Source: Lineus longissimus (taxonomy: Eukaryota > Nemertea > Pilidiophora > Heteronemertea > Lineidae). From it: DNA of 64,000 nucleotides. The stretch covers positions 4,152,001 to 4,216,000 of the forward strand of contig NC_088320.1 in the NCBI RefSeq assembly GCF_910592395.1, given 5' to 3'. Shown one piece after another: positions 39,101 to 53,760 of the stretch. The notes below the pieces were generated by a model. It saw nothing but the letters and a program-made list of their open reading frames with translations, was not told where the DNA came from and ran no database searches. Both the position numbers and the translations under genes were made by a program. Every line of letters starts with the position of its first letter. Position 1 is the stretch's first letter.

Positions 39101-42100
39101 TTTAACTACACAGAAAACGTGAATATCAATACGTTAACACCAATAGTTTAATTAACGAATTCATTAAATTCTTACAACTCTATTCATCCACTGCAATTTA
39201 CACTCAAGGCTGAGACGTAGAAACAAAGGGTGCCGCTACATAAGAGCGAAATGTCTTGACTGTACATGCATGAAATGGATTTCAACTGACTTCGTGACCC
39301 CACGGCCATATCATTATGCATGCGTCACCATTCAGATTCGAAAGCGAGATAGTGCCAATGAGTGAGACCCTTTTCAAGATATGGCGTAGATTCTGTACAT
39401 AATGAGTTCCCTATATTCACAAAGGCGTGGGTCCCTGGTGGTTTGGGCAATGTGCAGGGTTTGACGGAGCTGAACGAATGCCCGGAACGAGTGAAGGGAA
39501 TTGGCGAAGGGTTGAGTGACAGGGCTGCTACATCAGTGTGTGCCATGTACTTGATGAATGAAGGAACCTTTCAGTTTGATTTTACCGTTTTTATGACATG
39601 TATATGAAGCATACTGACCCGTCCTTGCGTTTTGTCAAGGCCGCTGAGCTAGTGACCGATCTTAAGAAAGGTCGTTATCTCAGACAGTATTAGAGAAAAA
39701 TGATTTGAGGAGCGAAGCAGAAGAAATGACCAGTGGTGATGAAGATATCTGCAGAACTAATAACATCTTTTCAGGTTTGAGTAAAAACAAATTAAGTCGA
39801 ATTTGTCCAAACGTGAACGATTTTGACCGTCGTATCCATGCTACATCGTCGGGGCAACCTCCTTAGCATCTCGGCCATGCAAATGTGGTGTCCGTAAGAT
39901 TACCTTCCTGGCTACGGATCAAGATCTTCAAATTATGATTGTATTAGGGATGCTTTCGCTGACGTTATCCAGTGTCATCTATCCCCTTTAGATAAATACA
40001 AGGATAGACTTGGAGAGCATGGTCCAACTGAAAAAGGATCTCTACTGGGCGTTTGTAAAACGAGAAACGAAACATAACGAAACGGATCTTTCATGAAAGA
40101 AGTTGTAGCAGGCGGATGAGGCTGCTCTGATACACAAGGTTCCGCCAAATATCTTAGGGGCGCAGTATTTCGTTTCACAGTTTTGTACTCTGCTGGGAAA
40201 ATGATAAAGCCACACAATCCATGAAAATTAAACACCATTCAAACCTGAAATGATGTTTTAGTGTACAATTAATGCTACGACAACACCACGAACTATATCA
40301 GCAAGAGATACATTGACGAAGGTAAGATCGTGTCCGTCGATTGCCAGACTGGGAAAAAAGAAAAGATGACGTTTATAAAAGAAAGTTTGCAACTGCTCAA
40401 CTTCATCTGAGTCGTACTTTTCTCGGCAAAGAAAAGGCACATCAGAAGAGATTCTGCTTTGACGTGAACACAATGGCCGGCTTGGTCGTGCCTTGGCTCT
40501 CATCGTTCTCCTTGTTGCTCTATTGGAAACATTCTTTCAAAGGAGCCGAGAAGTCAGCGAGTTGTCCTCCATGATAAATGGGGAAACAAATGGGCGTTTC
40601 AGAAAGTTGAAATAAATTTGCATAAGCGATGGGGTACGTGACACTGGGGCGGTTTTGGAGCATCGGTCCGTTTCTAGGCGTCCTTTGATGCATGTCTTTG
40701 GTGAGCCGCTCTGTTTTCGTCTCGACTGCGGTGTACGGACTCTAGTTGCGTTATTTCTCAGACTGTCTCGGTGCAATTTTCCTACACCAATATTCTGGAA
40801 GCTGTGATGGGTTTCGCTGAGTTTCGTGAGAAAAATAATCTGACTTAGAAGCAACGAAGCAACAAGTGCACATGCCCGCCTATTCCCCTTTCCCTACTAT
40901 CAAAGTTGTCGCACAGTCATGTACTTGACCATATATGACTTGTGTATTAGTTTGTATCGATAACTTTACAAATAATTAACAGAATATTATCCGTGTTATG
41001 TGGGTCTAGTGTGTTTTAGGGGTGCCGATACATGGGAGTGTCACTTCCTTTCGAAACAGCTTGTAACTTAATGCTTGTTCGGAATCCAAGCAAAGCAAAG
41101 CAAGAAGATTTGATTTCTATTCCATATTTTTCGTTCTCTTTCTTGTAGTAGCGGTTGCTCAGAAGTTAGAAATTGCACAAACACAACCTTGCTTTCAATT
41201 AGACACGATTTCATCTCAAAGTAACTCCTGTATGTTGTACACCTTACCCGAAAAATATACAACTGACGAGGTATGCTTATGCTGAAATGAACATACCTTC
41301 AGAAAGATACAGTTGCAAGTTCTGAAACGAGAAGCCGTTGCCGTCTCGGCTGTTTCGCTCACAACATCTGCTTCTCAGCTCGGAACCTTTTACCTCGTAA
41401 TGTTTCAAATATGCAACACTTGCTCTGGTATCTCTACGCTAACTTTAACCAAACTTGTATTGACAGCGGTGTACTTTGTAGTTGCGTTGCAATACATCTC
41501 CTCTTCAGTATTCAGTGCTTCCAAGGTATGGCATTGGTAAAACAGCCTAAATGGCGAATTTCGTACATAGGCCCATTATGTTACTTGTCTTTTATAAACT
41601 ATTTGTTGTCTGAGTATGAGAAATTGTATCTGAATTAAGTGTTAAGTTCTAGGACGCCGATTCGGTGTTTTAGTCTCTGTCATGTCAGTTTGTCGCCTGC
41701 TTTTGATCGCAAAATTGGCAAGTGGCAAGAAATACAAAATATGGTTCAAGAATGGTAGAGGCTAGATAGTTGTTGAGTCGACACAGAATTTGTGTTGTTG
41801 TAGTGAACCACAATCTGACAAGCGTTCTGATCCAAATAAGCTCTGATTGACCACGATCTATCATAGCGTTAATTTATTTTTTTTAAATAACACAATCGGT
41901 TACATAAAAATCGAAACTTCGTTTGAATATAACCTTGTTTTCCTCAAGCTCCATCCTTCCGCGCTGGTTCCGGAAAGTCTGCGCCTGCATCTGGTAACAT
42001 CTACCAAGGCCACTGAAAGTACAAAACAAAGAAAAACAATTTAATGGACAGATTTTATGAATCAAATATTTGCGAACCAAGCAGCTGTCGTTTTGTAAGT

Positions 42101-42982
42101 TGATAGATTTCGTTAATAAAATACCCGACTCTAAACGTGTCGCATCCCCTTGGATTTTACTGGCGCCTGAATTCCCTGAATATAGCAACTAAGATTAAGA
42201 ACAAACAATACACACTGCATCAAAATGCATTGAAATTAAAATGCACAAATCAGGATAACGACGCTCAGAATATCGACCGGATCTTTTGTCTTACTGCAGT
42301 GCTAACGCGCATGCGCAGATGTGCGAATATTACTCCGTTAATTTACCTGGAAGTCTTGCGAAGAATAAGGCCCCAGGCAGCTCAGATACTGAGAAAGGTG
42401 ACAGAGTCATTGTGAGGTGTGATACCTGGTGCTTTTCGGATGTTTAGAGGAGGTATCAATAGCTTTATGTCAGTCACCTGCTGCGCATTCGTTTTGTGTT
42501 TTGCTTTCTCATATCATTTTCTCCTTAGTCTATTTTACGAGGAAATGGCGCTCATATTTTCGATAATTCTAGTACACAGAAATTTTAGTGGTTGAATGAA
42601 ATATTATATCTTAATCAGAAACTTAAAATCCGAAGTATATCTAAAATTAGTTACTTTGCCAGATGCTGCCAAAAAGAGCCTTAAGCGAATACTTTATCCT
42701 AGTTGGTATTGGTGATGCATATGATCTTATTGGTGATTTCTCCTGGGATTGTGTCCGATGCTGTGTTCAATTAAACCATATTGCTCGCTTGTTGTTGAAG
42801 ACGAGGTCGTGTTTGTAGTACGAGCAGCAATACTGCGTAGTCCTGTGTTTGTGTATCACGTCTTCATGTGAAGAAATGCGACGCGTCGTCAAGGAATCAA
42901 CGTAAATATCCTAATGCTAACAATATTATGACGAGCCTGATTATTCCGATGTCCCGAAGTTAGCCGACAATTGCAATGAAAG

Positions 42983-43760
42983 CCAATGACGTCATCGGTA
43001 GGCCTGTGTTTGATGGTTTGGCTTTAGTAACGGATTTCAATACCTACATAAAGGTTGATGCAACTGACGACAACAAGAAGGTAATTTGATTAGATCCGTT
43101 TGCATCGGCGAGGCTTTTGCAGGTTTCCGATCATTCCCGACCACCGTGACGTCATGACTGGATAATCCACGTTCGGGCCCACTCGGGCCGATTGCATGCA
43201 CAGATCCGATGAGTGACGATGATTCATCTCTGATCGGGTTTAATTGTGGCCGCCTGATTGTATTGGATTGGTTAAAAAACACATCAAAGAGTTTGTGACA
43301 TTCCGCATGCATTGTGCATGCGATTGGGTCAATAGACTCAGTTGTGCTGTCAACGAAATATCACATCGACTCGGGGCTGAAGCATTACGCATTTTCATTT
43401 TGTAGTGTATTACAGTGCATTCGATGCGCATGCTTACATGACATACATGTATACACCCCAAGTACCGGAGTACCCCCACCCTAAAATGGCTTAGAAAATA
43501 ACCAAAATGGTGAAAGAAAGATATTAACAAAAAAAGAATGGCATTATTTTCTATAATCCGACATCCTCCAGGGTGCTGTCGACATCCCTCTGCCGAGGTC
43601 AGCAACAGCATAACTAACCAATCAAATTACTTATGCAAATGAGCCATTAACCGCCAACACTTGACCAATAATGAAAGGATGGAAACCAATACATTGTATG
43701 CAAATTAGTTTAACTTCTGCACATTAATTTAGTGTCCGAGGGTTCTAATTAATTTTGTGG
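42983..43760. promoter_or_regulatory. Motif-dense candidate cis-regulatory region
   Basis: Two full cyclic-AMP response elements TGACGTCA (42987-42994, joined to a CCAAT, and 43147-43154) lie 160 bases apart. Further on are an ATTGGATTGG pair near 43262, the inverted repeat GCATGCA-TTG-TGCATGC (43305-43321), CCAAT boxes near 43617, 43668 and 43693, and two octamers ATGCAAAT (43633-43640 and 43698-43705), followed by TCTAATTAATT. This density of full consensus sites stands out from the surrounding spacer. It may be an enhancer or an unrecognised promoter; neither is proven. Confidence 0.35.
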
Positions 43761-46700
43761 CCTCGGGCTAGCATATAGAGTGGCTAACATAGAATCATCT
43801 GGACTTGTTGTAAAAAGGGAAAAGAAACGAAAAAGCTGTGCGGTTAGTGTAGAATATTTGTGTAAAGTTCATATTTCGATGTGTAGTTTCTTCAGTATTA
43901 CATTGGGACTCTGACAATACGAAGAGGGATTCCACATATTTGGGATAGAGGCCTCTCAACATGACCAGCAATTTCGGAAGATGACGGCCAGAAAAAAATT
44001 CATAGGCTACCGGTTGAGACTCTCCTCGCCATCACGTCATGATGCTATCTATTACGTTGACAGGTACTGCGTTATGTAGGTCACAACTAATTATGTTTAC
44101 AGCATCATTCGATCACAAGAAACTTCTCATGTTTGTCACGGCAAGTAAGGCCTAATGACAGGTACCATCAAGAGCAACGTTCTCTCGACTACAAGTACCC
44201 CAATATGTAATTCACGACGACCTCAATGCCATTTAGGTCTTAAATTATAAAAAAGGCGCCTTCTTCGCTTTCAATACATCCATCACCGCCGGTTTACTGG
44301 AAGATTTCGACAGTTCCTCTCGTATCCCAAGAAATCGTAACAACCCATGGCGGATTTCCATCCTGCCCCACATCCAATAATTTGAAACAGCGCACAGTGT
44401 ATTCAGCTAGCATGCATCCCCGGCGAAATGTCACCGATGACAAATGTGCCCACCATATATAGATTTCCCTTTATACAATATTACTGCAAGTCGTAAATCA
44501 TCAGGATAACTAATGCGGAAGAGAAGCAAAGAACAAAGGGACACGCATAGAAGGGGAGCTGGCAAGATTTTTACCATAGAGAAGATTCCAAGTCGAGTGG
44601 TAACGTGTACTAAATTGATGTTGTGTTGCCCAAAATCACAACCAGTCTCTAAGCCCGAAATGAACGAAAACGATGAGAAGAACATTTTGGTTGCCAAAAG
44701 CTTTTAACCCGATGCGAAGATAGTCTCGAGCCTAATTCTTTCGTGAATCTAAGCCGAAGAGAGTAAAACATCAGGTCACCGAAAACTTAAAGCAAACTTA
44801 GTGGGAGAACCATCCAGACTTGGAAGAAAAAACCAACCAAGAGCTCGAGCAGGTTGATGGTCATTTCCCCTTTTCGGGTCTAGGTTCTCTCCTTCCTAGT
44901 TCTGATAACATAACCCACATAGCTGGACGATCCCTGGCTCTGTAGCCATATCTCACGGCGAACTGTTCGAATTCACAAGAACCCATACGCCATTTAAATT
45001 CCGCAAACGTCCATATGAATCTTTGCCCAATCTTCTTTGGCCCTTGACGAAAGAATATACTCCCAGGCGGAGTCTCCAATCTTATGAAAGATGACTGTCC
45101 AGCATTCGTGACTGGACACGGCGTCACTTAAGCCATCTCGGCAATTCCCTTGCGAAATTACGGGCTACTTTGACCGTAGTCTGCCCTTCATTACTTCATG
45201 AGTCCCTTGGTCCTTGACCAAATAAGAAGGGATTGCACGGCCTAAGGAAGCCATCATAGGGTCCTCAGAGGGGGTGGATGCACCTCTTAATCTTGGATGG
45301 AATAAGACTGAATTACAAATATAACTAATCAGTGTCAGGATTATCCACCCTGTTAGTAATTATAAGTAATCTAATCTTACCCCGCAAAATGAGCCTATCG
45401 GCGACGAGATGCATTGGCATTATTTTCGTAATTGAACCAAAATACACAAGTCACTGCTTCAGTCTGTGCTGTTTGCAATTAGAACCGCTGCAAGTAACCC
45501 CTTTTCTAGTTAAAATATGATGCTGAAGTGATAGTTCGATGTCACAAAGGGTTAAATCGTCATTATGTGTTCGACACAAGGTGTCATCCTCTTTCAGTCT
45601 CAGAACTGTTAAGAAACCGTGTGACCGAGAAAAAAAACTCCATTAAACCAGGCACTGAGCTAGTAGTTATCGGCAATGATACGAAGAAATTCAATTTTCT
45701 TACGGCGGTGTCTGGAGAAGAAGACCTCCCCACATGGGAGGTAGTTTTTCTCGTGCAGTGTCAGATTTACGACTCTTCAGAAAACTCTAAAGCACTGGCA
45801 CAAAAGCATTGCCATTAAAATGCACGATGCGTCGCCAGGTTCCCTAGAAGTGACGCAACTTGCGCTGAATGAACTCGCCTGTTTCTTTCAAGGATGGTGT
45901 TTTGTAGATCCTCAGATGAAGGGCGAGCATGACGTGAATTCCGCCTTATCTGATCTCGGACTGATGTTAAATGTTATCTCTAAGGCTCTATGGTCGAGCC
46001 GCGGACTGAATTCGTTCAATTGTGTTGGTTGCAGAGGTTTTTTCAGGCAAGCTTGATGTTTAGGCTGGCTGATGGACGGCCATCTCAGTCTGCCTTCATA
46101 ACCCTTACAACCTCATGGCCACCCTCTGTTGCCTCACACGACAGAGTGATAAAAAGAGCATGTCATCCTGATATCTATCGGTCGAACAGGGTAAATGTAA
46201 GATTCGTGGATCCACGCCGGACATCCGCACATAGTTGCACTTTTAGAGTATAGAGGTGAAGCTTGGACCTTTTACCCAAATTAGGATCCAAGCTATTTTC
46301 ACGACTCTTGAAACATGTCAGCCCCTGCACAATTTATAGCTGGTGACATTAATTACAGTTTCATTTGAATTTACATCACGTTGCGCAAAGAATGACATTT
46401 TTAAAACTAAAATCTAGCGGTTCTGTGGTATTCCCGGGGTTTCACTGCAATTATGCAAAATTGCATCCGGAATATCAAGCGTGGTTGTAAACCAAAAATC
46501 GATGATTCAAAACAATCTTCTTCGACATGGGATTGCAATCTACAACATGCAACGATTCAACTACATGTAATGTACGTCTGCGTATCAGCAGCTTGGCTTG
46601 TTCTCAGCAAGGAGTTGATAGGCCCAACCCCCCCCCCCTTCCCCACCCTGCGTTTGATCAATACATAATATACTTTTTTGTCCTGAGGTTTTCCAATGAT

Positions 46701-47861
46701 TCGCCAAAAAACATTCCGGCCAAAATTGAAAACATCTTTGTGCGTTTCAGTTACACGGAAAGTAGGTCAGTGTATGGCATGTATAACAATCGCTACCGCT
46801 ACAACAACAAAAAATGACTGTGTCGGAACTTGAAAGCATTCATCAAAGAAGTGATACTTTAACTCATTCAACAGATTTGATATTTACACCATGGATGTTT
46901 TAGTTCTTGTATTGTGTTATGCAGTTGGACTGAATGTGTACTTATACATGGATATGCACCACATCAGTCCGCTCTTGAGGCTGTCGATGGAGTTGATGGA
47001 GTATATGATGTACACTGAAGTAAATATCAAGTTCCGGGCCCTTAATCACAAACTTTACGATATTCGATTATAAAGCGAACTGGAACTGTTAAATATATAA
47101 TGTTGAGGGTGACGTAGTAGGCTTCTATGTCAACTCTAGTTGCCTGTTAGAGGTAGGAAAATAGGGTTTCCCTCATTACAGCTCTGGTGGCAGAAAGAAT
47201 AGGAAATTTATCAGCAAATACGATTGCTTTCAACCTTATGCTAATCAGACGAAAAGGATGTAATTTCCCTTGTGGGTCAACATCGTGGTAAATTACACTT
47301 GCACATGAAATCGCAACTAATGAACTAAGTTTCATTTGTCATCCATTTCATTCGCAGACAAAAACAAAGGCGGTGGGCGAATTTTTGTTAGATCGAGTAC
47401 CTTCGAATGTTAGCTCGGCCTTTTCCCCTGGGCATCATCAAGCAAATTGGTGCAAGTGACCAATACGATTTTTTCTCATCAGAACAGTTCAACTGCCTTC
47501 GAACAACCTGAACCTATGATATGGACCAGTTCTTCAGCACAAAATGTCATCTCAAAACTACTCGTAACTTTGATTTGATGGTGCAGCAATCCCGACCCAT
47601 GGCGCAATGCACATGACGGATTTTGGAAAGTTTCTTTGAGGTCAACGATGCGATCGAGATAAAACCAATTCAAGTTATAAAATACTATGACCGAATGACT
47701 GAGACTCCTTAACGAAAGTGAAATACGTACTGACCACTCAGCCCAAGACAATCATCAGAATTCACTTGACCTCTGAGACGGACAGGTTGTTCGGCTGATT
47801 ATGTAATTATTTTGAGAGACATTGATGAATAACTCCCCTAGCCATCTGCAAAATGCGTGTG

Positions 47862-47945
47862 ATTGGTCCAATTAATTGTGGACACCATTCCGTCACGGCG
47901 CAAGGATCTGGCCGGCTATCATGGCATCAATTAACCAATAGAATC
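47862..47945. promoter_or_regulatory. CCAAT-rich patch between Hox2 and Hox1
   Basis: ATTGGTCCAAT (47862-47872) is a back-to-back inverted and direct CCAAT box, overlapping AATTAATT, and about 60 bases later ATCAATTAACCAATAG carries another CCAAT and a TTAATT word. The layout resembles promoter or enhancer sequence, but no transcript is evident. Confidence 0.2.
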
Positions 47946-48809
47946 AGTCCTAGGCAGGGATGGGAAATTCTTAGTTTTACATTGCATAATATTCTCCTTT
48001 GATTTTTACGAAGGTTAATCATTACTCTTTTCAACACGTTTTTTAAAGATGTGAAAGAAGGGAATTTGCCTAAAATATTTGGTTTCGCTGGACACATTCT
48101 CTTTTTCTTCTTGACCGACGCTCTTCACATTCCTATTTGAGTTTCAAAAGGCATATACAATTTCTTGCTGTTTTCTTTCTATGTAGTCCCCATTCGTTTC
48201 AACAAGGCCTGTCCATTCCTATCTCGGGTCCTATCTCCATCTTCTGCGATGATATCGCCAGACCGACAGAGAGGTATCTCATTGACTTACATTAAGACGA
48301 AAATCAATTCATCGACTTTGGCCATGTCTGGAGAAGAAACACTCCACGCTAGATGCTGGTCAGACTCAAGAATATTCGAAGGCTATCAGTCTATTTAGCA
48401 ATGCTATAATTATTATGTATGGAAAGGCAATATCCACGATTAAGTATAGAAGCTAGTAGGCCTGCCGCTTCTTTTTGTTTTTAATTAGGCCAACCTCGTC
48501 CGGTCTAAATTCTGCTTCAGTACAGCCATGCCTGACCGATATTGAAATAGTTTAAGAATGACTCGTTGAATTTATTTGTAAGGTTACAGGCTTTGCTGGG
48601 TATGGTGCGATCACAAATGAGAAGCAAGAAAAAGACCCCATCTGGCCTGTACTTTGACCAGACACAAAGGGGCTTCTTCCTATCAATCGCAATCATTGAT
48701 AGTATCCATGGTTTGCTTATGTAGATCTAGATTGGGGAATTGTCCCGTCGCCTCGGAGTAACTCCAATCAAACTGAACGTGACAAGGGGCATTAGTGGGG
48801 GAAGATTCC

Positions 48810-48823
48810 AAGATGGCCGCCAT
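48810..48823. promoter_or_regulatory. Palindromic YY1/Pho-like site
   Basis: AAGATGGCCGCCAT contains the core ATGGC and its inverted copy GCCAT around a central C, so both strands present a YY1/Pho-type word. Companion words are AAGATGGCCGCG at 50891 and GCCGCCATTTT at 52726. Pho/YY1 sites are components of Polycomb response elements in insects; use here is inference. Confidence 0.3.
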
Positions 48824-49022
48824 ATTACCCCAGTCCCGGGCAAAATTAACGAATTCTTCAACAGCGCCGCACTAATGTGGTTGTGTAAAAAAAAGAATGG
48901 TCGGTATCATGATATAAAACAGCTTCGGATATTGTTTATCGATTTATTGACTTGATATAGACTGTTTTGAAATAAGTGATGTCAGTCAAGCATTTTCATG
49001 TTGGAAAGATTATGATTATGTC

Positions 49023-49023
<1 letters not shown>

Positions 49024-49064
<41 letters not shown>
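49024..49064 (+). repeat. (GTTA)10 microsatellite
   Basis: Ten perfect GTTA units run from 49024 to 49063, followed by G. It is a simple tetranucleotide repeat in the Hox2-Hox1 spacer and likely length-polymorphic. Confidence 0.95.
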
Positions 49065-49574
49065 GAAACTGTTGTAGAAGAAAGGCCATCTTGAGAAATA
49101 ATCGTTTGGTATGATTCTTGTTTAACCCTGAATCATAGTTAATTGTGTTTAATATAGTTAATTAGTTTAATGTAGCAGCAATGTTCTCCATCTAGATTCA
49201 ATGATCACTTCGCAAGTTGTCAATGAAAACATCTTAACACCTTTATAACAGCTAAACAGGAGTAAAGTTTAAGTCACCCTTGCTGATTTGCCAATGTTGG
49301 CCCAAGTATTATGACTTACATACAGTGTATATTTCAGATTGTTGTAATTGCCTCCGTCGGCAAAGTAGATTTTTTTAAAGCGAAAACGAACAGAGGGCTT
49401 CGAAAACGAGCCGAAAGCAAAGAAATATCAATTGATAATATTACCTTGATATTACACCTACCAGCCAACTTTGGTCCTTCGTAGTCTAATCCAAAAGGCA
49501 AACTGAGCACAGTTTAGGACCCCCATCCATCTCTGATAGAGTCACACCGCCCTTGCAAGCTGACCACGGCTGAA

Positions 49575-49607
49575 TATCATTCAAATACCATTCAAATATC
49601 ATTCAGG
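49575..49607 (+). repeat. 11-bp unit, three tandem copies
   Basis: The units TATCATTCAAA, TACCATTCAAA and TATCATTCAGG follow one another with one or two differences each. It is a minor tandem repeat without evident function. Confidence 0.7.
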
Positions 49608-52600
49608 TTGTCAAATCAAGCAGCTTTGAGAGATTGTTAGTTCGAAACGTCCCGTTTTAGTTTAACAATACCAAGGTTTGCCCTACTGTGAATAAACGTT
49701 TCGAATACCTTTGTGCGTTAGGATAATTACAACCTTCGCGCCACTTTGAGACGTTTAGAAAATCTGTTGAGAACCTGGGTCGATTTAATGTATTTAAAGT
49801 GTTAAGATGTCACCAGTGACCGATCCATGTCTTTAAGGCGGCGGCTGCATTCTCCTCCTTTTGACAGGCGGCTAAAGCCAGCTTTATGTAAGCCGCGGCG
49901 TGGCCTAGTTTTTTTACTTTATGAATGGGATGCGTCAACGAATGGCGGCGAAATCAAGAGTTGATATGATGGGATGTTTTGAAATTTTGATGAGAAAGTG
50001 GTTGAGGTTTCTTTTGATGTCAAAGTTTCAACGGAACTGCGGACCCTGTCCTGAATTTATCAGCTTAGTGGACCCCGATCCGGTGATGTCGGATGGTTGA
50101 AAGAAATCGTCAACGAAATATTGTGACTGGTCAGACGAAAATGCAAATTAACAGTCCCAAATCAGTTGGAATTCCTGGTTAAAAGAATATCATTATTCAA
50201 AATAACATGCAGAGTCGAAGAGGCCCGGGTGAGGGCGAACAAAACACCAGAAATTAAATTTTGCGAGAGTTCGCGAGACTGGTTGCAACTTGCATACTTA
50301 CAGCTTAAAACACTTGTTAGATAATGTAAGTGGGATCCACATGATGCCAATAAAGCGACGAAATCAATTTGTCGATAAAGTAGACACAGTAATTCATGAA
50401 CATTCAGGCAGCGATTACGAGGGCTGTTGCCAACATTGGCGCATTACGAGCCTATAAAGCATTGTAGGCAGACCACTTTGTGGTAATAACCGTGTAACAG
50501 TTATTGCTGTCTCTAAATGACCACATAATGCACCGTTATGTATTGCTACTCCCGAAAAGACATAAATAACTAAGATGACTGATATGGGTCGTGTAAGCGT
50601 GTAAAGGTGTCTTTAGGTTAGGAGGTCGACACTTTGCTAATTGTTTATTTTATAGGTGCCTATAAATCAAAGTTCTCTGGGAATTCCCATTCCCGTTACA
50701 GGTGGTTGTTGTTGTTCATGGGCGCGTAATGGTCTTCTGGTGGGTTTAGTTTAGAATCCGGTCGAGGTTTCAAAGGCGGGTTTGTTGTCAACTTCGACAA
50801 TCAAAACATTTTTTCAAGACGGCCACTAAGTGTGTTTTTTCTCGGAATACGCCGAAGGAAATCTGTATCTTCCATTGGACTGAAAAATCCAAGATGGCCG
50901 CGAAATCATGTTCTTAGCTTGCTTCATATCCGACAGATATTTTTCCGATATTTTTCCACAGCAGACAGTTCATCTGCCAAAATTATTATTAGATTTGCAT
51001 TATCATAATTCCTTTCAAGTTTGCTCAAAGGGAAAACTAAATATTTACCTTGTGCTGCATTTCAAAATTATAATATTGCAGACAGGTATGTGAACTATGC
51101 AACGTACATCAAAGTCGGCTTCTGAAGAGCTTCATGTTGTCTGTTTGCACGTACCTGGTTCTTGCAGGTGATCAAAGTTCCGCGCCAGTCCAACCTGTCA
51201 GATTGGCGAGGGAAGAGACTTTACCCGTCGCAAGCATTGATTATTTCAGGACGAAAGCCTATTCTTGAGACCCATTCTGTTCCCATATTCGTCAATCTTG
51301 CCAACTCACTCCCGGTGCATGCCAACTCGATATTTGGAGATCGCATTATTAGGGCATTTGCTTAACTTTTAGAACATTTCAGGCACGCTAGGCCTACATC
51401 TATGCATCATGGATTTGCGAAGGAAAAATCTTCTATCAATGATAATGTATCCAACTTGTATTTACATGTACAAGATCCACAGTGTTTTCAGTTTGACATG
51501 GATCCCTCTGAAAGAAAGTGTGATTATTATTGATTACCAGTTCGTCTCGGCGATAAGATATAGGCTACAATAGACTTAACTAATCACCAGACAATGATGT
51601 TTTCGTTCAGATGGAGAGATGTCTTACTTTTTTCTTTACTTCATAAAACATATATATTTGTCAATTTTATGAGAAGGCCAATGAACCTTTCCTCCGGCAT
51701 CTGCATTGCAGTGCTAATAATAAGCAGCGAACCGGGGGCAATCTAGCACGCATCTCCCAATGGGATGGGCTTTTTTATCAGGTGATGATTCTTTGTGATT
51801 AGCTTTTGTTCTTCGGAAAACTTTTGTTCATGTCTGGAACGCGATTCGCACCGTTTTTGTATGCTAAGTTATTGTACCATCTTTTGATGTGAAACTCATA
51901 ATGAGACATTACGTTTCCCTTTGATAAAATCCCGAATGCTTGTATCTTTAAGTTCGCGATGTATACTAGTAGGGCCTCCTAAATCTTCTGATCCTGGGTA
52001 TACATTGCCCAATTTCAAACGAAGGGCAGCGAGTAAGATGAAAATACGAACCTTTTGGATTAACTTGCTGTGCCATGTGTAACGTAGACAGAGCCAATGG
52101 CCTTTATGTAAAATAATTTCGCATGAAATTCATACAGTTCTTACCTACAAATTTCTGATTTGAAAAAATGGGAGAGATGAAGAGTGTCACTATTATGGGC
52201 CAATACAATATCATTCGAATGACGACCTCTGATTGCTTAGTGGACATTTTGCCTATGAATTGCTCCGTTCGGTCAGGCCCAATCGTGTTTACCAGATACC
52301 GTACATGTTCACTATGAACAAAACTCCCAGTTCTGACAAAAGTCTTGCAAGCTTATGCTGTCAGTAGCTGTGCCTGAATGAATTAACCTGTCAGTATTTT
52401 CAAAAAGAAGACCATACCAACAAATGGCAAGAAATACAGAACCACAAAGATATAAAAAAGCAACAAAAAAGATGCGACAAAAAGATGAGCAACGAAGCGG
52501 CGGCAACAATTATGCCCACTGAACCATCGCGCTAATTCATAGTGACATGCCCGTATTTTGCCAGACAAACAAAATTTCGTTAGAATAGGTGGATAGGCAC

Positions 52601-53760
52601 ATTCTGCCCCAGGATAGAAAATAGTTATTTTTGCTGACACTGTGTAGGTCGTCCCTACATGCGGCGATCACAAACACAACACTCAATACTGTTTAATTCA
52701 ATTTTCGATAACAATTGGTTACATCGCCGCCATTTTGAATTTCTCAACGCCATCGGCTTGGGCCGGGGCGAGTCGGGTAAAGCGACATTCCTAGTCCCTG
52801 CATCACTTTAGGCTTGCCTTTTGGATGCCTTAACACGATTATGATAGCGTGATTTTGATATTATATCATTTCGAAGCAAAAGGCCGCCGGGATTCTACGC
52901 CATTTGAATCTCACGCCTGTCGGACGCCGCGGCCCAACCTCAACGGTATCAGCGCACACAACGCATGTTTTCTATTTTGTCCTGACACGGATCTGTAAAC
53001 AGAGGCTGTGCGAGAACAGGCGTTCACAACAGGACGCAGTTACCTGATGCCAGAGTAATGAAAAACAAATGAGCTAGAACAACTGGCGACAGTATTGTCC
53101 AAGAATACCAAATGCTTGACTATTTCATTGCTGGAATTGTACGCGCAACAGGACTGCAACTCGTCTGTGTTCGCATACTTTCATTCACTTGTACTGAAAG
53201 CGGTTTGTGCACGGTCGATTTTATCGCAATCTCCAGGAAATATCTTTCATCGGAAAGCTGTTGTCGCCAGACGAAGGACCGAGCCAGGTAGTCTAAATTG
53301 CATTATGTAAGGGCAATTCAGCATATCAGCTTATCTTTCCTTGGGAACCGATCGTCTAGCCGGTGTGACGTAAGTTCGTCTAGATCTTTGAGATCGTAAC
53401 TTCGGTTTCCTGTTTACAAAGGGTGGGAGTTTGAAGCAAGAAGAGGCACCATTTTTTCTATCACTAGGAGGACATCCCTGACGGGTGTTTTGGGTTCGAT
53501 TGTTCAAAAAGGGACTGGAAGTGTTGGTTGAAAAGTATGGATGATATAATGCAGACATTACTGACGTAACAGGTGAATATCAGACCAACTATTGCTGGTG
53601 AAAATAAAGGTAGGAAAGGCATTTTGCATTTTCTTTGAAAGCTTTGAATCTTGCCGGACCTGGGCGCAACCCAAAACGGCTTTTCTGCGGGTGGATGAAA
53701 GCGGATAAATGAAAGTTGAGACTCACCGAATCCGTCGCCTGGTCCCTCCATTTTGTCCAA

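Larger units (their letters stand above)
36160..53760. other. Hox2-Hox1 intergenic spacer
   Basis: About 17.6 kb with no recognisable gene. Open frames are short (at most about 120 codons), on both strands, and without domain or splice context. The stretch contains the motif-dense region at 42.98-43.76 kb, a CCAAT-rich patch near 47.86 kb, a C11 run at 46628-46638, a (GTTA)10 microsatellite, an 11-bp triplication near 49.58 kb and three YY1-like words at 48.81-52.74 kb. Confidence 0.7.
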
